Below, in pieces: positions 22,970-32,423 of a DNA stretch of 64,000 bases. The position numbers and the translations under genes are program-made. Every line of letters starts with the position of its first letter. Position 1 is the first letter of the stretch. Below the pieces are notes generated by a model, which was not told the DNA's origin, searched no databases, and worked only from the letters and a program-made list of their open reading frames with translations. The DNA lies in contig CAZLPU010000010.1 of assembly GCA_964561475.1 (NCBI GenBank), positions 1-64,000 of the forward strand, in the 5' to 3' direction. This DNA is from CAYUYV01 sp964561475 (GTDB lineage Bacteria; Pseudomonadota; Alphaproteobacteria; JAJFIK01).

Positions 22970-25084
22970 ATGGCGCTTGTGGATGGGGCGGAGCGGACAG
23001 ACCTCGGGAGAACACGGTTCCAGGCGGCCAGGATCAGCGTTTTCATCGCCGGTCTGGTGATCTGCCTCACCGCCCTCGTGGCCTCCCCCGATTGGGCCGC
23101 AGCCCAGACCGGCCCGGCGACCTTCCAGGCGGATATTACCGAGGCAGATACCGCACGAGATGACACTGCCGACCAAAACACGGCCGCCCCGGCCCCCCTA
23201 TCCCTGAGCGCGCCGGATCTCGTCTTAAGCGGGGTCCCCATCACCGTCACCGCCTCGGGCGAGACGATCACGGGCACCTGGACCCTGTCCCGAGAGGGCA
23301 ATCCAGGCGTGGACCCGGTCACGGCCTCGCCGGAAGACGGGCAACTGCGCTTCAAGGTCACCGTTACCGCAAGCGAGACCTTCGTTCTCACGGGTCCCCA
23401 AGGACAGGAACAGGGCCGCATCACCCTGTCACCGGTGCCGGGCTGGCTCTCGGTTCTCCCGGCCCTTCTCGCCATCATCTGCGTGGTGGTTTTGCGCCAG
23501 GTGCTGCCGGCCCTGCTGCTGGGCATCTGGCTCGGCTCCGCCCTGGTCTACGGTCTTGCGGCGGAGGGTCTGATCAACGGGTTTTTCGACATCCTCACCG
23601 TCTATGTCATCGAAGCCCTGACCGATGCGGATCACGTGGCCATTCTGGTCTTCACGGTGATGATCGGCGGGCTGATCGGCATTCTGATGCGCAACGGCAC
23701 CATGGACACCATCGCCGGGCGCCTCGCGGCCATGGCCAGCACGCCCCGCCGGGCCCAGACCGCCACCGGGGTCATGGGGCTTGCGATCTTTTTCGACGAT
23801 TACGCCAACACCCTTGTGGTGGGCAACACCATGCGCCCGGTCACCGACCGCCTGCGGGTCTCCCGGGAAAAACTGGCCTATATTGTGGACTCCACAGCGG
23901 CCCCGGTGGCGAGCCTCGCGATTGTCACCACCTGGATCGGCTTCATGGTGAGCGTCATCCAGGAGGGCGTGGAGGATGTGGAAGGCTTCAACCGCGACGG
24001 TTACGACATCTTCCTGGAAAGTCTCGCCTACAGTTTCTATCCCATCACCGCCATCGCGCTCGTCGCCATTGTTGCCCTCTCCGGGCGGGATTTCGGCCCG
24101 ATGCTCAGCGCGGAACGGCGCACCCGGGCCCATGGGGTGAAAGTGCCCGAGGCCCTTCAGGAAACGGATATCAGTCCTGAAAGCCGTCAGGAGCCGGATA
24201 CGGATCAAGACACCGCCAGGGATCGAGCAGCAGGCGGCATGGCGGGCAAGACAGCGCCGGGCTGGGCGGCGCTGGTTCCCCTGGCCATTCTGATTTTCGG
24301 TACCCTGACCGGCGTGATCGTGACGGGATCGGCGGATGCGGGCCCCGGCGCATCCCTGCGGGAGATTTTCGGCGCCGGCAATTCCTTCCACGCCATGATG
24401 TGGGCTTCCCTCGGGGCGGTGATCACCGCAGTGATGTTGAATTTCGCCCTGAAGCTTCAGGACCTGGAAGACACCATGGACGGATGGCTCGCCGGTGCCC
24501 GGTCCATGATGCTGCCGGTGGTGGTGCTGACCCTGGCCTGGAGCCTGGCATCGGTGAATGACGCCATTCAGACCAATGACTATCTGGTGGGTCTCCTCGG
24601 GGATACCTTACCGGCTGCCCTTCTGCCCACGGCGGTTTTCCTGGCTTCGGCGGGCATGGCCTTCACCACGGGCACAAGCTGGGGGGTCATGGGCATTCTC
24701 ACCCCCCTGGTGCTGCCCCTTGCCCTGGCGGTCACCGGCGGGGACCCGGGCGGCGGGCCGATTTTCGCGGCCACCATTGCGGCGGTTCTGGGCGGGGCGG
24801 TCTGGGGTGACCATTGTTCGCCCATCTCCGACACCACGGTGATGTCATCCCTGGCGGCCGGGTGCAGCCATGCGGAGCACGTGCGCACCCAACTGCCCTA
24901 TGCGGGGCTCGCCGGTGTGGCGACCATCCTCCTGGGTCTGATCCCCGTGGGACTGGGTGCCCCCTGGTGGCTGAGTCTGGCGGCCTCAGTCGCGGGCACC
25001 TATATAATGTTCAGGGTCCTCTCCCGCCCCGTCGATCTGCCCCAAACCGGAGGCGCGGCCCGACCCGTGGACACAGCGCCATGA
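22970..25084 (+). CDS. NhaC-type Na+/H+ antiporter with N-terminal Ig-like domain
   Basis: About 704 residues. After a signal-like helix (ISVFIAGLVICLTALVASP) comes a ~100-residue beta domain (SLSAPDLVLSGVPITVTASG), then a polytopic transporter of the NhaC family: GGLIGILMRNGTMDTIAGRL, FFDDYANTLVVGNTMRP, KLAYIVDSTAAPVASLAIVT and a C-terminal GTSWGVMGILTPLVLPLA repeat. A hydrophilic loop rich in D/E/Q splits the transporter near residue 400. Start at 22970 chosen because AAGGAG precedes it; GTG at 22904 is in frame but lies in the 18-bp repeats. Its stop overlaps the next start (ATGA). Confidence 0.85.
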   Translation: MALVDGAERTDLGRTRFQAARISVFIAGLVICLTALVASPDWAAAQTGPATFQADITEADTARDDTADQNTAAPAPLSLSAPDLVLSGVPITVTASGETITGTWTLSREGNPGVDPVTASPEDGQLRFKVTVTASETFVLTGPQGQEQGRITLSPVPGWLSVLPALLAIICVVVLRQVLPALLLGIWLGSALVYGLAAEGLINGFFDILTVYVIEALTDADHVAILVFTVMIGGLIGILMRNGTMDTIAGRLAAMASTPRRAQTATGVMGLAIFFDDYANTLVVGNTMRPVTDRLRVSREKLAYIVDSTAAPVASLAIVTTWIGFMVSVIQEGVEDVEGFNRDGYDIFLESLAYSFYPITAIALVAIVALSGRDFGPMLSAERRTRAHGVKVPEALQETDISPESRQEPDTDQDTARDRAAGGMAGKTAPGWAALVPLAILIFGTLTGVIVTGSADAGPGASLREIFGAGNSFHAMMWASLGAVITAVMLNFALKLQDLEDTMDGWLAGARSMMLPVVVLTLAWSLASVNDAIQTNDYLVGLLGDTLPAALLPTAVFLASAGMAFTTGTSWGVMGILTPLVLPLALAVTGGDPGGGPIFAATIAAVLGGAVWGDHCSPISDTTVMSSLAAGCSHAEHVRTQLPYAGLAGVATILLGLIPVGLGAPWWLSLAASVAGTYIMFRVLSRPVDLPQTGGAARPVDTAP

Positions 25085-25557
25085 CCACCGTGCCCCTGAC
25101 CACTGTGCCCACGACCACCGTAACCGTCTGCACCACCTGCCGTTCGAGGGCCCGGGCATCCGGACAGCCCGCAGCGGACATGGACGGCCTGAAAGACGGC
25201 GCCCGGTTCTTCCCCCTCGTCGCCCAGGCCTGCGCGGATACCTCCGGCGCCGTCACCTGCCGGCCCATCGAATGCCTGTGGTCCTGCGGCCTGGGATGTT
25301 CCGTGCAGATCATGTCCGAGGGCAAGACCGGTTATTCCCTTGGCCTGTTCCCCCCGACAGATGAAGCCGCCAAGGCCATCGCCGGCTTCGCCGCCGCCCA
25401 CGCCCGGTCCGATGACGGCACAGTGGCGTTTGAAGACTGGCCGGAAGGTGTTCTGGGCCACTTCATTGTCCGCATCCCGCCGGTTGAGGACGCGGATGGG
25501 CAATCTGGCGCGCAAGCCAGCCCACAAAATGCCACGGGAGATGCTGACACGTCATGA
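25081..25557 (+). CDS. DUF1636-type metal-binding protein
   Basis: A 158-residue cytoplasmic protein with the DUF1636 pattern: VTVCTTCRSR near residue 16 and CRPIECLWSCGLGCSVQIMS near 62-80, giving six Cys that could hold an iron-sulfur or other metal centre, followed by TGYSLGLFPPTDEAAKAIAG. In several alphaproteobacteria such genes sit near cobalamin genes, but here it lies between two cation transporters with ATGA overlaps on both sides, so it is co-translated with them. Its role here is unknown. Confidence 0.75.
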   Translation: MTTVPLTTVPTTTVTVCTTCRSRARASGQPAADMDGLKDGARFFPLVAQACADTSGAVTCRPIECLWSCGLGCSVQIMSEGKTGYSLGLFPPTDEAAKAIAGFAAAHARSDDGTVAFEDWPEGVLGHFIVRIPPVEDADGQSGAQASPQNATGDADTS

Positions 25558-26513
25558 TCTGGGTCCAAATGATTGCCGGTCTGGTCCTTCTGGTCGTGGG
25601 CGCCGATGCCCTTATTCGCGGTGCCCTGGCCACCGCGCGCCGCATGGGCGTCTCGGACATGATGGCTGGTTTTTTGATCATGGGCTTCGGCACCTCCCTG
25701 CCCGAACTGACCACGTCCGTGGGCGCTGCTCTTTCAAACCATCCGGGTCTGGCCCTGGGCAATGTGGTCGGCAGCAACCTGGCCAACATCCTGCTGATTC
25801 TCGGAGCGGCGGCCCTCATTCACCCGATGGTGTTCAACTGTCAGGCCTTCCGGCGGGATGCCCCCATGCTTCTGCTCAGCACGGCCCTGCTTACGGGCCT
25901 GGCGATCTGGGGGCAGGTGAGCCAGACGGCCGGCTTCATCTTTGTCACCATGCTGATCGGATATGTGGCCTACAGCATAAGGCGCGACCAGACCGATACC
26001 TCCGGCGCGGCTGTCGTTCACCTCACGGGCGCGGCCGTGACCACACCGGCCAATGCCGCCCTGACGGCGGGTCTGACCATTGCGGGGCTCGCAGCCCTTC
26101 TGGGCGGGGCTCATCTGCTCGTGAACGGCGCCATTTCCCTTGCCCGGATGTGGGGTGTGACGGAAGGGGTGATCGGCCTGACCGTGGTCGCCATCGGCAC
26201 TTCCCTGCCGGAACTGGCCGCCAGTGCCATGGCCGCCATGAAGCGGGAGGGGGATGTGGCCTTCGGCAACATTGTCGGCAGCAACATCTTCAACATTCTG
26301 GGAATTCTGGGCGTCACAGCAATCATCCTTCCCTTGGAACGGGCAGGCATCATGGCCGTGGATGTGGGGATCATGGCGGGGGCGACGGTGCTTCTGGTCG
26401 TGCTCGTGCTCCTCCGGGGCCGGATGAGCCGGATCGAGGGCGGCCTGTTCCTTGCCGCCTATTGTCTCTATCTCCTCCTGGTCTCCGCCAGGCACCTCGA
26501 GCCGATGATGTGA
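25554..26513 (+). CDS. calcium/sodium exchanger (CaCA family, YrbG-like)
   Basis: A 319-residue, ten-helix inner-membrane exchanger with two inverted alpha repeats: GFGTSLPELTTSVGAALSNH with GNVVGSNLANILLILG, and AIGTSLPELAASAMAAMKRE with GNIVGSNIFNILGILG. The Glu of each G-T-S-L-P-E-L motif binds the cation. Start overlaps the stop of the preceding gene (ATGA). Third member of a cation-transport operon; ion specificity is inferred from the family. Confidence 0.92.
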   Translation: MIWVQMIAGLVLLVVGADALIRGALATARRMGVSDMMAGFLIMGFGTSLPELTTSVGAALSNHPGLALGNVVGSNLANILLILGAAALIHPMVFNCQAFRRDAPMLLLSTALLTGLAIWGQVSQTAGFIFVTMLIGYVAYSIRRDQTDTSGAAVVHLTGAAVTTPANAALTAGLTIAGLAALLGGAHLLVNGAISLARMWGVTEGVIGLTVVAIGTSLPELAASAMAAMKREGDVAFGNIVGSNIFNILGILGVTAIILPLERAGIMAVDVGIMAGATVLLVVLVLLRGRMSRIEGGLFLAAYCLYLLLVSARHLEPMM

Positions 26514-26621
26514 CGCAGCAGGTTTCGTCCCCTATGGGGCCGATAGAATGCCGCATTGGGCCGGGATGGATCGATAAGGCAAGATGCCTTCGCATGATCC
26601 CAGCCCATTTGCGAGAGTCCG

Positions 26622-26828
26622 ATGACCGATAAACGCCAAGATCCCCATGCGGGGGGCTCCGATGATGGAGACCCGTCAACGCAAACCAAGTCCGGAAAGG
26701 CGCCAGGCGGGCGCAGCGAAAAACGCTCCCGGTCCACACAGATGATGGAGCGGCGGGTCCTCGCCCAGGCCGTGGTGATCGCATTGCTCCTGGGCGGATT
26801 GTATTTCTGCAGCCCAACCCCTCAGTAG
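26622..26828 (+). CDS. small single-pass membrane protein, unknown function
   Basis: A 68-residue protein with a hydrophilic, Lys/Asp/Gly-rich first half (MTDKRQDPHAGGSDDGDPST) and one C-terminal membrane helix (LAQAVVIALLLGGLYFC). Weak GAGAG upstream. It is the last plus-strand gene before the phage block. Probably real but of low information content. Confidence 0.5.
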   Translation: MTDKRQDPHAGGSDDGDPSTQTKSGKAPGGRSEKRSRSTQMMERRVLAQAVVIALLLGGLYFCSPTPQ

Positions 26829-26932
26829 GACCCTGGACCAACCCTCCGCGAACGGCGGGAGGAAAGGGCGCGGATACAGGCACCCTCCCCTCCCCGGTGT
26901 TTATCACACCGCGAGGAAGACACGGCCAGCGG

Positions 26933-27178
26933 TCAGCCCTTCTGAACACCCAAAGCGGTCTCGAACGCAGGCTTGGCCGCATCCAGGACCGGTGCCGGAT
27001 CCTCCCCCTTCAGTTTGGCCGCGAGTGCATCGATCACGGGCAGGACAATCCGGTCGTCCCACTGGGTATCACTCTCCATCACCGCATCCTTGAGCGCCTC
27101 GAGCCCGGATACCACGGCAATCCGGATCAGCCAGTCAACGCCCACGGACTGGATCAGCCCTTTCCATACAGCCTTCAT
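26933..27178 (-). CDS. small phage-block protein, unknown
   Basis: An 81-residue protein, MKAVWKGLIQSVGVDWLIRI at the N-terminus with an amphipathic rather than clearly membrane-spanning helix. GAGGAGAG precedes the ATG. It is the distal gene of the phage-derived operon, 15 bases after the peptidase-like gene. A lysis or tail accessory role is possible but unsupported. Confidence 0.6.
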   Translation of the reverse strand: MKAVWKGLIQSVGVDWLIRIAVVSGLEALKDAVMESDTQWDDRIVLPVIDALAAKLKGEDPAPVLDAAKPAFETALGVQKG

Positions 27179-27193
27179 CGCTCTCTCCTCTGA

Positions 27194-27583
27194 CTAAACC
27201 GGCGCCACAAAGCGCCGCCATTGTCCGCTCGCCCAGTCGAAGCCTTTATCCCAGCGGTACTGGGCGGAGCGGGCATTCCAGGGCCGCACCAGGGGGTGCC
27301 GGTTATCGAGCACCCAGAAGCGGCCGTCCTCATCCCGTACACTGAGCACACAATGGTACTCTCCGCCGGGCAGGGTACAGAGCACCAGGGTCATGTCCTC
27401 CTGCGCCGCGCCCAGATCCTTCAGGCGCGCCAGCTTTTCCAGAACATAATCCTCGCAGTCCCCGGTCAGACCCTCGGGCCGGGTCCACCAATCGGGCCGC
27501 CCATGGACCGAAAGGTCACTGCCGTAGGCAATCCTCCGGTTGACCTCAGCATTCACGGAGCGGATGATCTGGATGGACACCAT
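27194..27583 (-). CDS. transglutaminase-like cysteine peptidase (BTLCP-like), phage-associated
   Basis: A 129-residue protein with the bacterial transglutaminase-like cysteine protease signature: GDCEDYVLEKLARL (catalytic Cys near residue 43), GEYHCVLSVRD (His near 77) and WVLDNRHPLV (Asp near 92). AAGGGGAG precedes the ATG at 27583. In phage tails and lysis modules such peptidases may trim host or virion proteins; no endolysin is otherwise visible in this block, so a cell-wall role is a guess. Overlaps the preceding lipoprotein gene by 31 bases. Confidence 0.7.
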   Translation of the reverse strand: MVSIQIIRSVNAEVNRRIAYGSDLSVHGRPDWWTRPEGLTGDCEDYVLEKLARLKDLGAAQEDMTLVLCTLPGGEYHCVLSVRDEDGRFWVLDNRHPLVRPWNARSAQYRWDKGFDWASGQWRRFVAPV

Positions 27584-27756
27584 GGCCAGCTCCCCTTCTC
27601 ACAGGCACGGGCACAGGTCCCTGCCTGTGGCTCGCGCTCGCAATAGGCCATCCAGCCTTTGGGCGGAAAGGCCGGATCACCGAAAACCGGTGGCTGGGCC
27701 GGCGCGCATCCGCACAAAGTGCCCGCCACCAGTGCGGCCCTAGCGGCTCGTTTCAT
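27553..27756 (-). CDS. small phage-block lipoprotein
   Basis: A 67-residue protein starting MKRAARAALVAGTLCGC with a lipobox-like end (LCGC), so it is probably a small lipoprotein; it is Pro- and Cys-rich afterwards. Its ATG lies within the end of the tailspike gene and its 3' end within the peptidase gene, so all three are coupled. An outer-spanin-like role is conceivable from position only. Confidence 0.5.
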   Translation of the reverse strand: MKRAARAALVAGTLCGCAPAQPPVFGDPAFPPKGWMAYCEREPQAGTCARACEKGSWPWCPSRSSAP

Positions 27757-30556
27757 TGGCCGGTCCCGTCGTCATCCACACTCCGGTCAGGTCCCGTCCC
27801 CCCTCGTCATGGACACCGTTGCCGCCCATGGTGATGGTCTTGGATCCGGTGCTCCGTCCAGAAACTTTCGCGTTGTTGATGGAAAAGGGATACCCATTGC
27901 GATCGTCACTCACCATGTAGTCGCCCACCGCAATGTCCGAGGAAAGATGACTGGCCGAGCCCGTGGGACGGGAGACATTTGTGATTACCGCCGAGGAGCT
28001 CGACACATCGCCCTTGGTGTGACGGCTCAGGGCGAAGGCTCTGCCGCAGTAGAACCACAGATTACCAGTCGCTGTGCTGATTGCTTCGTACACTGTATAT
28101 GTGGTGTTCTCAGAGTAATTGTTCATCTGTTCAGCAACAATCGCGGGCGTGCCGGTCAGATCCGTGGAGCGGATGAAGAAAATCGTGCCGCTGTTCTCAT
28201 CCACGATGATATCCCCGGGCAGTTTGGCCTGGGAGGCGGCAAGGGCCTCGGTCAGTCCGGTTTCCTCCAGGGTCAACACGCCATTGAGCAGGGTGACCGT
28301 ATCGAAACTGCCTTTGGGTTCGGCCCGGTAAACGATCTGGTTCGCCGCCCGGCGTCCGTAACTCTCCGCACTGGGAACGAATGTGTCGGCGTAAAGGGGC
28401 AGTCCCCGGTTCCTGGTATAGTCCTCCTTGCGGGTTTGGGCATCGCTGACAGCCATTGTCCCGCCGTCAGTACCCGAGACCCGGTCCCAGGCCCGGAAAG
28501 ACATGCTCTGGGGACCCATTTTGTCTGGATCAAGAACAATACCGCCGCAGGTGGCATTATGGGCATAGCGCCGGTAGGCCTTTGGGGCCGGAGAGACCGT
28601 GGACGCACTGTCGACGGGCCGGGTGGTACAGCGGTTGATCAGGCGGGCCCCCTTCAGGGCCAGCACTTCCGGATAGCTGTCGAACTCACAGCCGTCGAAC
28701 AACACCTCACCATTGCCTTCATTGTCGAGGCTCCAGGCCGCAGGACCAAACTCGTCCGGTGACTGATAGCTCAGCCTGAACACGCCATTGATGAACCGGA
28801 CCGCCTTTTCCGGAGTGGTGGACTGGTCCGCGGATCCGATCCGCCAGGTGTTCTCACAATAGAAGTTGATGAAGGTGATGGGGGCGGCCTCGTCCAGCTT
28901 GCCGAACTTGAACACCTCTCCGCACCGGGACAAAGACAGATCCTCGATGGTCCCGGCAAAAATCCCACGCTTTTCCCCGTGGCTGTTATTGGTGAGGATG
29001 AACCGCACCCGGTCACAGGTCATCCCCTGGATGTGGACATTCCGACTGTTCTGATGGCCCACCGAAACACCGTACAGACACCGTGTGATCTGGGTGCTGT
29101 AGATCTGCGTGAAATCAGCATTGTCCGTGTCACCGCTGGGTTTGAGGGCAATGCCCGTATTGAACCCAGTTATGTCCACGTTCCGGATCACACAGGTTGA
29201 GCTGTCCCGTTTCTCATACTGGCCAGTGACGCCGGTGAATGGGGGATAGTCCAGATCCCCGTAGGCCTCGGTGGGCTTTGCCGGGCTGCGCGCGTCCACG
29301 GCGATGGCCACATAAGGGGCCGTTCCAGAGTCCCCGCCCAGAGCCGCCCAATTGGCCACTCCGCCCCCTGCCTCGATGGCGGTCTTGGCATCCCAGAGCC
29401 CGTCAATACCGGCGGCGAGCTTGCCGACCAGGGCCATTTCCTCAATGACGATATCCCGACCGCCCTGAACATTGATGAGATATTCTCCCAGACCGCCAGT
29501 GTGGACCAGACGGGTACCGACCGGATTGGTGACCGCCCCGAGACCATCAACACCCTGACGGTCAGCCCGGGCGATCCCCCGGAAGACAAGGGTCTTGAAC
29601 ACATCCCCATAGCCCAGGTCGAGCATACCCTCGCAGGCATAGAACCCGGTTCCGAACTGGACAATCGAGTAGTCCTTGTCCGAACCGTAAAGCACCAGAT
29701 CGACGGCCGCCTGGATGAGATCGCGGTTATCCGTCGACCCGTCCTTGACCACGGGCCCCCAATCCACATGGAAAATGCCGCTGCGGGCCGGGACCCGTTT
29801 CCACACCCCCGATGCCCCGGTCCCATCCGCCTCCGGAGGGATATAGAGAAACTGATAGGGGTCTTCAGTCACAAGATCCGACTGGTCACCGGCGACCCAG
29901 CGAAAGACACCCTGCCCCCCGTCCCCCGGAACCGTCCGTCCCAGCACCATGATGCTTGTTGTCGACCCCGGAGGATCGAGCAGGGCAAGGGCCGCCACAT
30001 TGGTCAGCCAGGACTGGGCAGAGACCGCAAAGTCATTGGCTGCCGCCGCCAGGGTGCTTTCGAGCAGGGAAGCGGAAACCCCGAGGGCAAAGCCCGACCC
30101 ATCCGCGTTGAAGCCCAGCACCTTGTCGCTGCGATCCGCGAGGCGGGGCAGAGACAGTCCGGTTTCCCCATAAGGCATACGCGGCGCGCGATCAAGGCGG
30201 TCATCCAGTTCCTGGGTGATACGGGTGAGCTTGTCAAACCCCGCCTCGATGGCGGCGGAGGGGAACGGTCCTGCCTGACTCAAATCCAGGTTGGACGACA
30301 GGTCCGTGGCGCCGATGTGATAGAGCACGGTCCCGTTTCCCGGCGCGGTCACATAGGTGACCAGTCCGCCACTCTCTTCACCAACACCGGACACGGAATA
30401 ATCAGTGTTCTGCGCGAGCTGGGTCTCCATGCCGTCCGCATCAACCATAATCACTAAAAGCTCCGCCGCTGACAGAACCTTAAAGGCGTAGCTGAAGACC
30501 TGGGTCTCGCCATCGCCCGCATGGGCGGTGACACGGACTTGTGTCGAGACTGTCAT
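27740..30556 (-). CDS. phage tailspike/tail fibre with T7-type N-terminus
   Basis: A 938-residue receptor-binding protein. Residues 1-150 match the T7 tail-fibre attachment domain (VRVTAHAGDGETQVFSYAFK, AGFDKLTRITQELDDRLDRA). The rest has the repeated short strands of a right-handed beta-helix: DNRDLIQAAVDLVLYG, FYACEGMLDLGYG, then VIRNVDITGFNTGIALKPSG, as in pectate-lyase-like tailspikes that bind or cut surface polysaccharide. AGGAGA precedes the ATG. It is intact in length, which argues against heavy decay. Host target unknown. Confidence 0.85.
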   Translation of the reverse strand: MTVSTQVRVTAHAGDGETQVFSYAFKVLSAAELLVIMVDADGMETQLAQNTDYSVSGVGEESGGLVTYVTAPGNGTVLYHIGATDLSSNLDLSQAGPFPSAAIEAGFDKLTRITQELDDRLDRAPRMPYGETGLSLPRLADRSDKVLGFNADGSGFALGVSASLLESTLAAAANDFAVSAQSWLTNVAALALLDPPGSTTSIMVLGRTVPGDGGQGVFRWVAGDQSDLVTEDPYQFLYIPPEADGTGASGVWKRVPARSGIFHVDWGPVVKDGSTDNRDLIQAAVDLVLYGSDKDYSIVQFGTGFYACEGMLDLGYGDVFKTLVFRGIARADRQGVDGLGAVTNPVGTRLVHTGGLGEYLINVQGGRDIVIEEMALVGKLAAGIDGLWDAKTAIEAGGGVANWAALGGDSGTAPYVAIAVDARSPAKPTEAYGDLDYPPFTGVTGQYEKRDSSTCVIRNVDITGFNTGIALKPSGDTDNADFTQIYSTQITRCLYGVSVGHQNSRNVHIQGMTCDRVRFILTNNSHGEKRGIFAGTIEDLSLSRCGEVFKFGKLDEAAPITFINFYCENTWRIGSADQSTTPEKAVRFINGVFRLSYQSPDEFGPAAWSLDNEGNGEVLFDGCEFDSYPEVLALKGARLINRCTTRPVDSASTVSPAPKAYRRYAHNATCGGIVLDPDKMGPQSMSFRAWDRVSGTDGGTMAVSDAQTRKEDYTRNRGLPLYADTFVPSAESYGRRAANQIVYRAEPKGSFDTVTLLNGVLTLEETGLTEALAASQAKLPGDIIVDENSGTIFFIRSTDLTGTPAIVAEQMNNYSENTTYTVYEAISTATGNLWFYCGRAFALSRHTKGDVSSSSAVITNVSRPTGSASHLSSDIAVGDYMVSDDRNGYPFSINNAKVSGRSTGSKTITMGGNGVHDEGGRDLTGVWMTTGPANETSR

Positions 30557-30604
30557 GGCGTGTTCTCCTGGAAGGAAAGGGAGGCTCCTGCTGGAAAGGG
30601 AGGA

Positions 30605-31084
30605 TCAACCGGCAGGCGCCGAAAAGGGTGTGGAACGGCTCCCGCCAGCGAATGATTGAGATGCGGACAAAAGCGATCCGGCCGCACCGAGCCCCCCACG
30701 CAAGGCCGCCCGGCTGGCCCGGGTCCGCACCCGGCGCGCCTCCCGCTCCCGGTCTCTTGCCGCCTGCTCCCCATCGGTCCGATCCTGGAGAATGTCGAAT
30801 TCGAGAACCTGAGCCAGATCGAGGCCCTGGTCGAGATTGGATCCCTGGTCCGTCCGTGTACCGCTCGCGCCCTGGCGGCCACGCAAGGCGGCAAGCTGGC
30901 GTCTCGCGTCCCGTCGGGCCGCTTCCTCCCGCGCACTGGTCTGCCTGCGCAGGCTGCGGGCCTCACGTCCCGCCGCCCGGGCCGCCGCTCTGGCATCCGC
31001 CGCCTGGCCCGCAACACCAAGCCCCTGTCCCGCAATGGACGCGCCCGCACTTGCCGCAGCCAGTGCCGTTACCGGATCGCACAT
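30605..31084 (-). CDS. internal virion protein (T7 gp14-like)
   Basis: A 159-residue Ala/Arg-rich helical protein starting MCDPVTALAAASAGASIAGQ, the 'MCxP' start with a small hydrophobic helix typical of the smallest internal core protein of T7-like phages, followed by a long coiled-coil-prone R/A/E stretch (DARAAARAAGREARSLRR). AGGAGG lies ideally upstream. Larger core proteins (gp15, gp16) are not present in the block. Confidence 0.7.
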   Translation of the reverse strand: MCDPVTALAAASAGASIAGQGLGVAGQAADARAAARAAGREARSLRRQTSAREEAARRDARRQLAALRGRQGASGTRTDQGSNLDQGLDLAQVLEFDILQDRTDGEQAARDREREARRVRTRASRAALRGGLGAAGSLLSASQSFAGGSRSTPFSAPAG

Positions 31085-31125
31085 GGTTCACCTCCTAGGG
31101 AAAGTTCAGATGGGGATGAAAATCC

Positions 31126-32007
31126 TCAGCGCCCGGGCCGGGTCGCCACGGGCACAATGGCCTCTATGGTCAGGGGATAGGGTTGATCCTGAAGGATCAC
31201 CACATGGTCATCATCACTCCACAGACCATCCACCTGGGCACGGACATATCCGGTGATGAGAGCCGGCGCACGATCGAACCGGTCCGCGCCGGTCCGGTCC
31301 AGGAGGGCATCGGTGTTCTCCTGGTCGCGGCCGCCCCGCGCGCCGATACTGTCGCGCACCAGAACTCGCACCTCCTGAACCGACCGCACCCGCCCCTCTC
31401 CCGTACCCTCCGCCGCTTGACGGGACAGGGGCAGACTGTCCACCAGGGCCGTGAAGTTCAGACCCGCATGGACGGTGGAGGCCGGCGCATCCAAAGTGAT
31501 CTGCCCGCCGCTCACTGTCCGGGGGGAGAGCGCCACCCCATCGGCCAGGACGCCGATACTCTCCCCCTCCAGATGATCCAGCCCCGCAAGCGTGGAGACC
31601 GGATCGCCCTCATAGGAAAGGCTGCTGTCGAGAAAGACGTAACCGGCGCTATCCGCTGGCGATGTGGGCTCATGGGGCTGGGTCAGGATTTCAACATAGC
31701 GCCGGGTCTCGCCGTTGACCGTGCGCTCCACCAGCAACCAAAGATCATCGCTCTGTCCATCTGGCGCGGGGATCACCGCAATGTCCCGGACCGCGCCGGA
31801 GCGCGGATGCCGATGCCAGGCCCAGACATCCTGATCCCGGCGGTAGGTCAGCCCGCAGAGCACCCCATCCGCACGCACCGCCCACAGGACCCGCCAGGGA
31901 TCCTGCTGGAAAGCCAGGCGGACGAACCCGGCCGGTCCTGCCCGTTTCAGCACATCGGGCGCAGGCACGGAAGATGTTGATCCAATGAAAGGTGGATTGA
32001 TCGTCAT
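31126..32007 (-). CDS. C-terminal part of podovirus tail nozzle protein (gp12-like)
   Basis: A 293-residue protein whose start region (GPAGFVRLAFQQDPWRVLWAVR, DGVLCGLTYRRDQDVWAWHRH) is the usual middle of the ~750-850-residue podovirus nozzle/tail tubular B protein, with VERTVNGETRRYVEIL downstream. The N-terminal part is a separate gene at 32424-33812, ending ...LTLLSDHIARP, which normally continues directly into this text. A small tail gene lies between them. Its ATG overlaps that gene's stop (ATGA), so expression is coordinated and this is not simply a pseudogene. Confidence 0.75.
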   Translation of the reverse strand: MTINPPFIGSTSSVPAPDVLKRAGPAGFVRLAFQQDPWRVLWAVRADGVLCGLTYRRDQDVWAWHRHPRSGAVRDIAVIPAPDGQSDDLWLLVERTVNGETRRYVEILTQPHEPTSPADSAGYVFLDSSLSYEGDPVSTLAGLDHLEGESIGVLADGVALSPRTVSGGQITLDAPASTVHAGLNFTALVDSLPLSRQAAEGTGEGRVRSVQEVRVLVRDSIGARGGRDQENTDALLDRTGADRFDRAPALITGYVRAQVDGLWSDDDHVVILQDQPYPLTIEAIVPVATRPGR

Positions 32008-32402
32008 AGGGCAAACACTCCCGATGCGGACCAGATCACCTCAATATCGCCACCGCCCGGTGTAGCCGGAAGGCCGACAATATCCGTATCAAGATAGGCA
32101 ATCAGGGGTGAAAGGGCGTCACTGGCACCCTCTTTCCATAATAGAAGTGCGGTGACGACATCACCGGTCACGGACCCAAAGGTGACATCCCCGGCGTCGA
32201 ACAGCCCCGCGCTGACCGATTTCGCGGTCAGGGTCTCCTGCGCGATCCGGGCGGCCAGGGGTATTTCGCTCAAGGCTGTGTGGGTACTGTTGAAAGCATA
32301 GTCCGTCGTGTCGATCAGGGCAGCGACAATCGTATCGGACAGCAGATCGATCTCCCCCCTGAGAAACGCCGATTTGGCAGAAGGATAGAGCAGATTGGCC
32401 AT
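32004..32402 (-). CDS. small phage structural protein inserted between the nozzle halves
   Basis: A 132-residue protein, MANLLYPSAKSAFLRGEIDL..., with FDAGDVTFGSVTGDVVTALL and LLWKEGASDALSPLIAYLDT, ending ATPGGGDIEVIWSASGVFAL. This belongs to a common phage virion family with the D-x-x-D-V-T-F and P-x-G-G-D-I pattern; its exact place in the particle is not established to my knowledge. Very strong GGGGAGGAGG ribosome-binding site, so it should be made in high amount. Sits exactly between the two halves of the nozzle gene. Confidence 0.75.
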   Translation of the reverse strand: MANLLYPSAKSAFLRGEIDLLSDTIVAALIDTTDYAFNSTHTALSEIPLAARIAQETLTAKSVSAGLFDAGDVTFGSVTGDVVTALLLWKEGASDALSPLIAYLDTDIVGLPATPGGGDIEVIWSASGVFAL

Positions 32403-32423
32403 GACACCTCCTCCCCGGTCCGG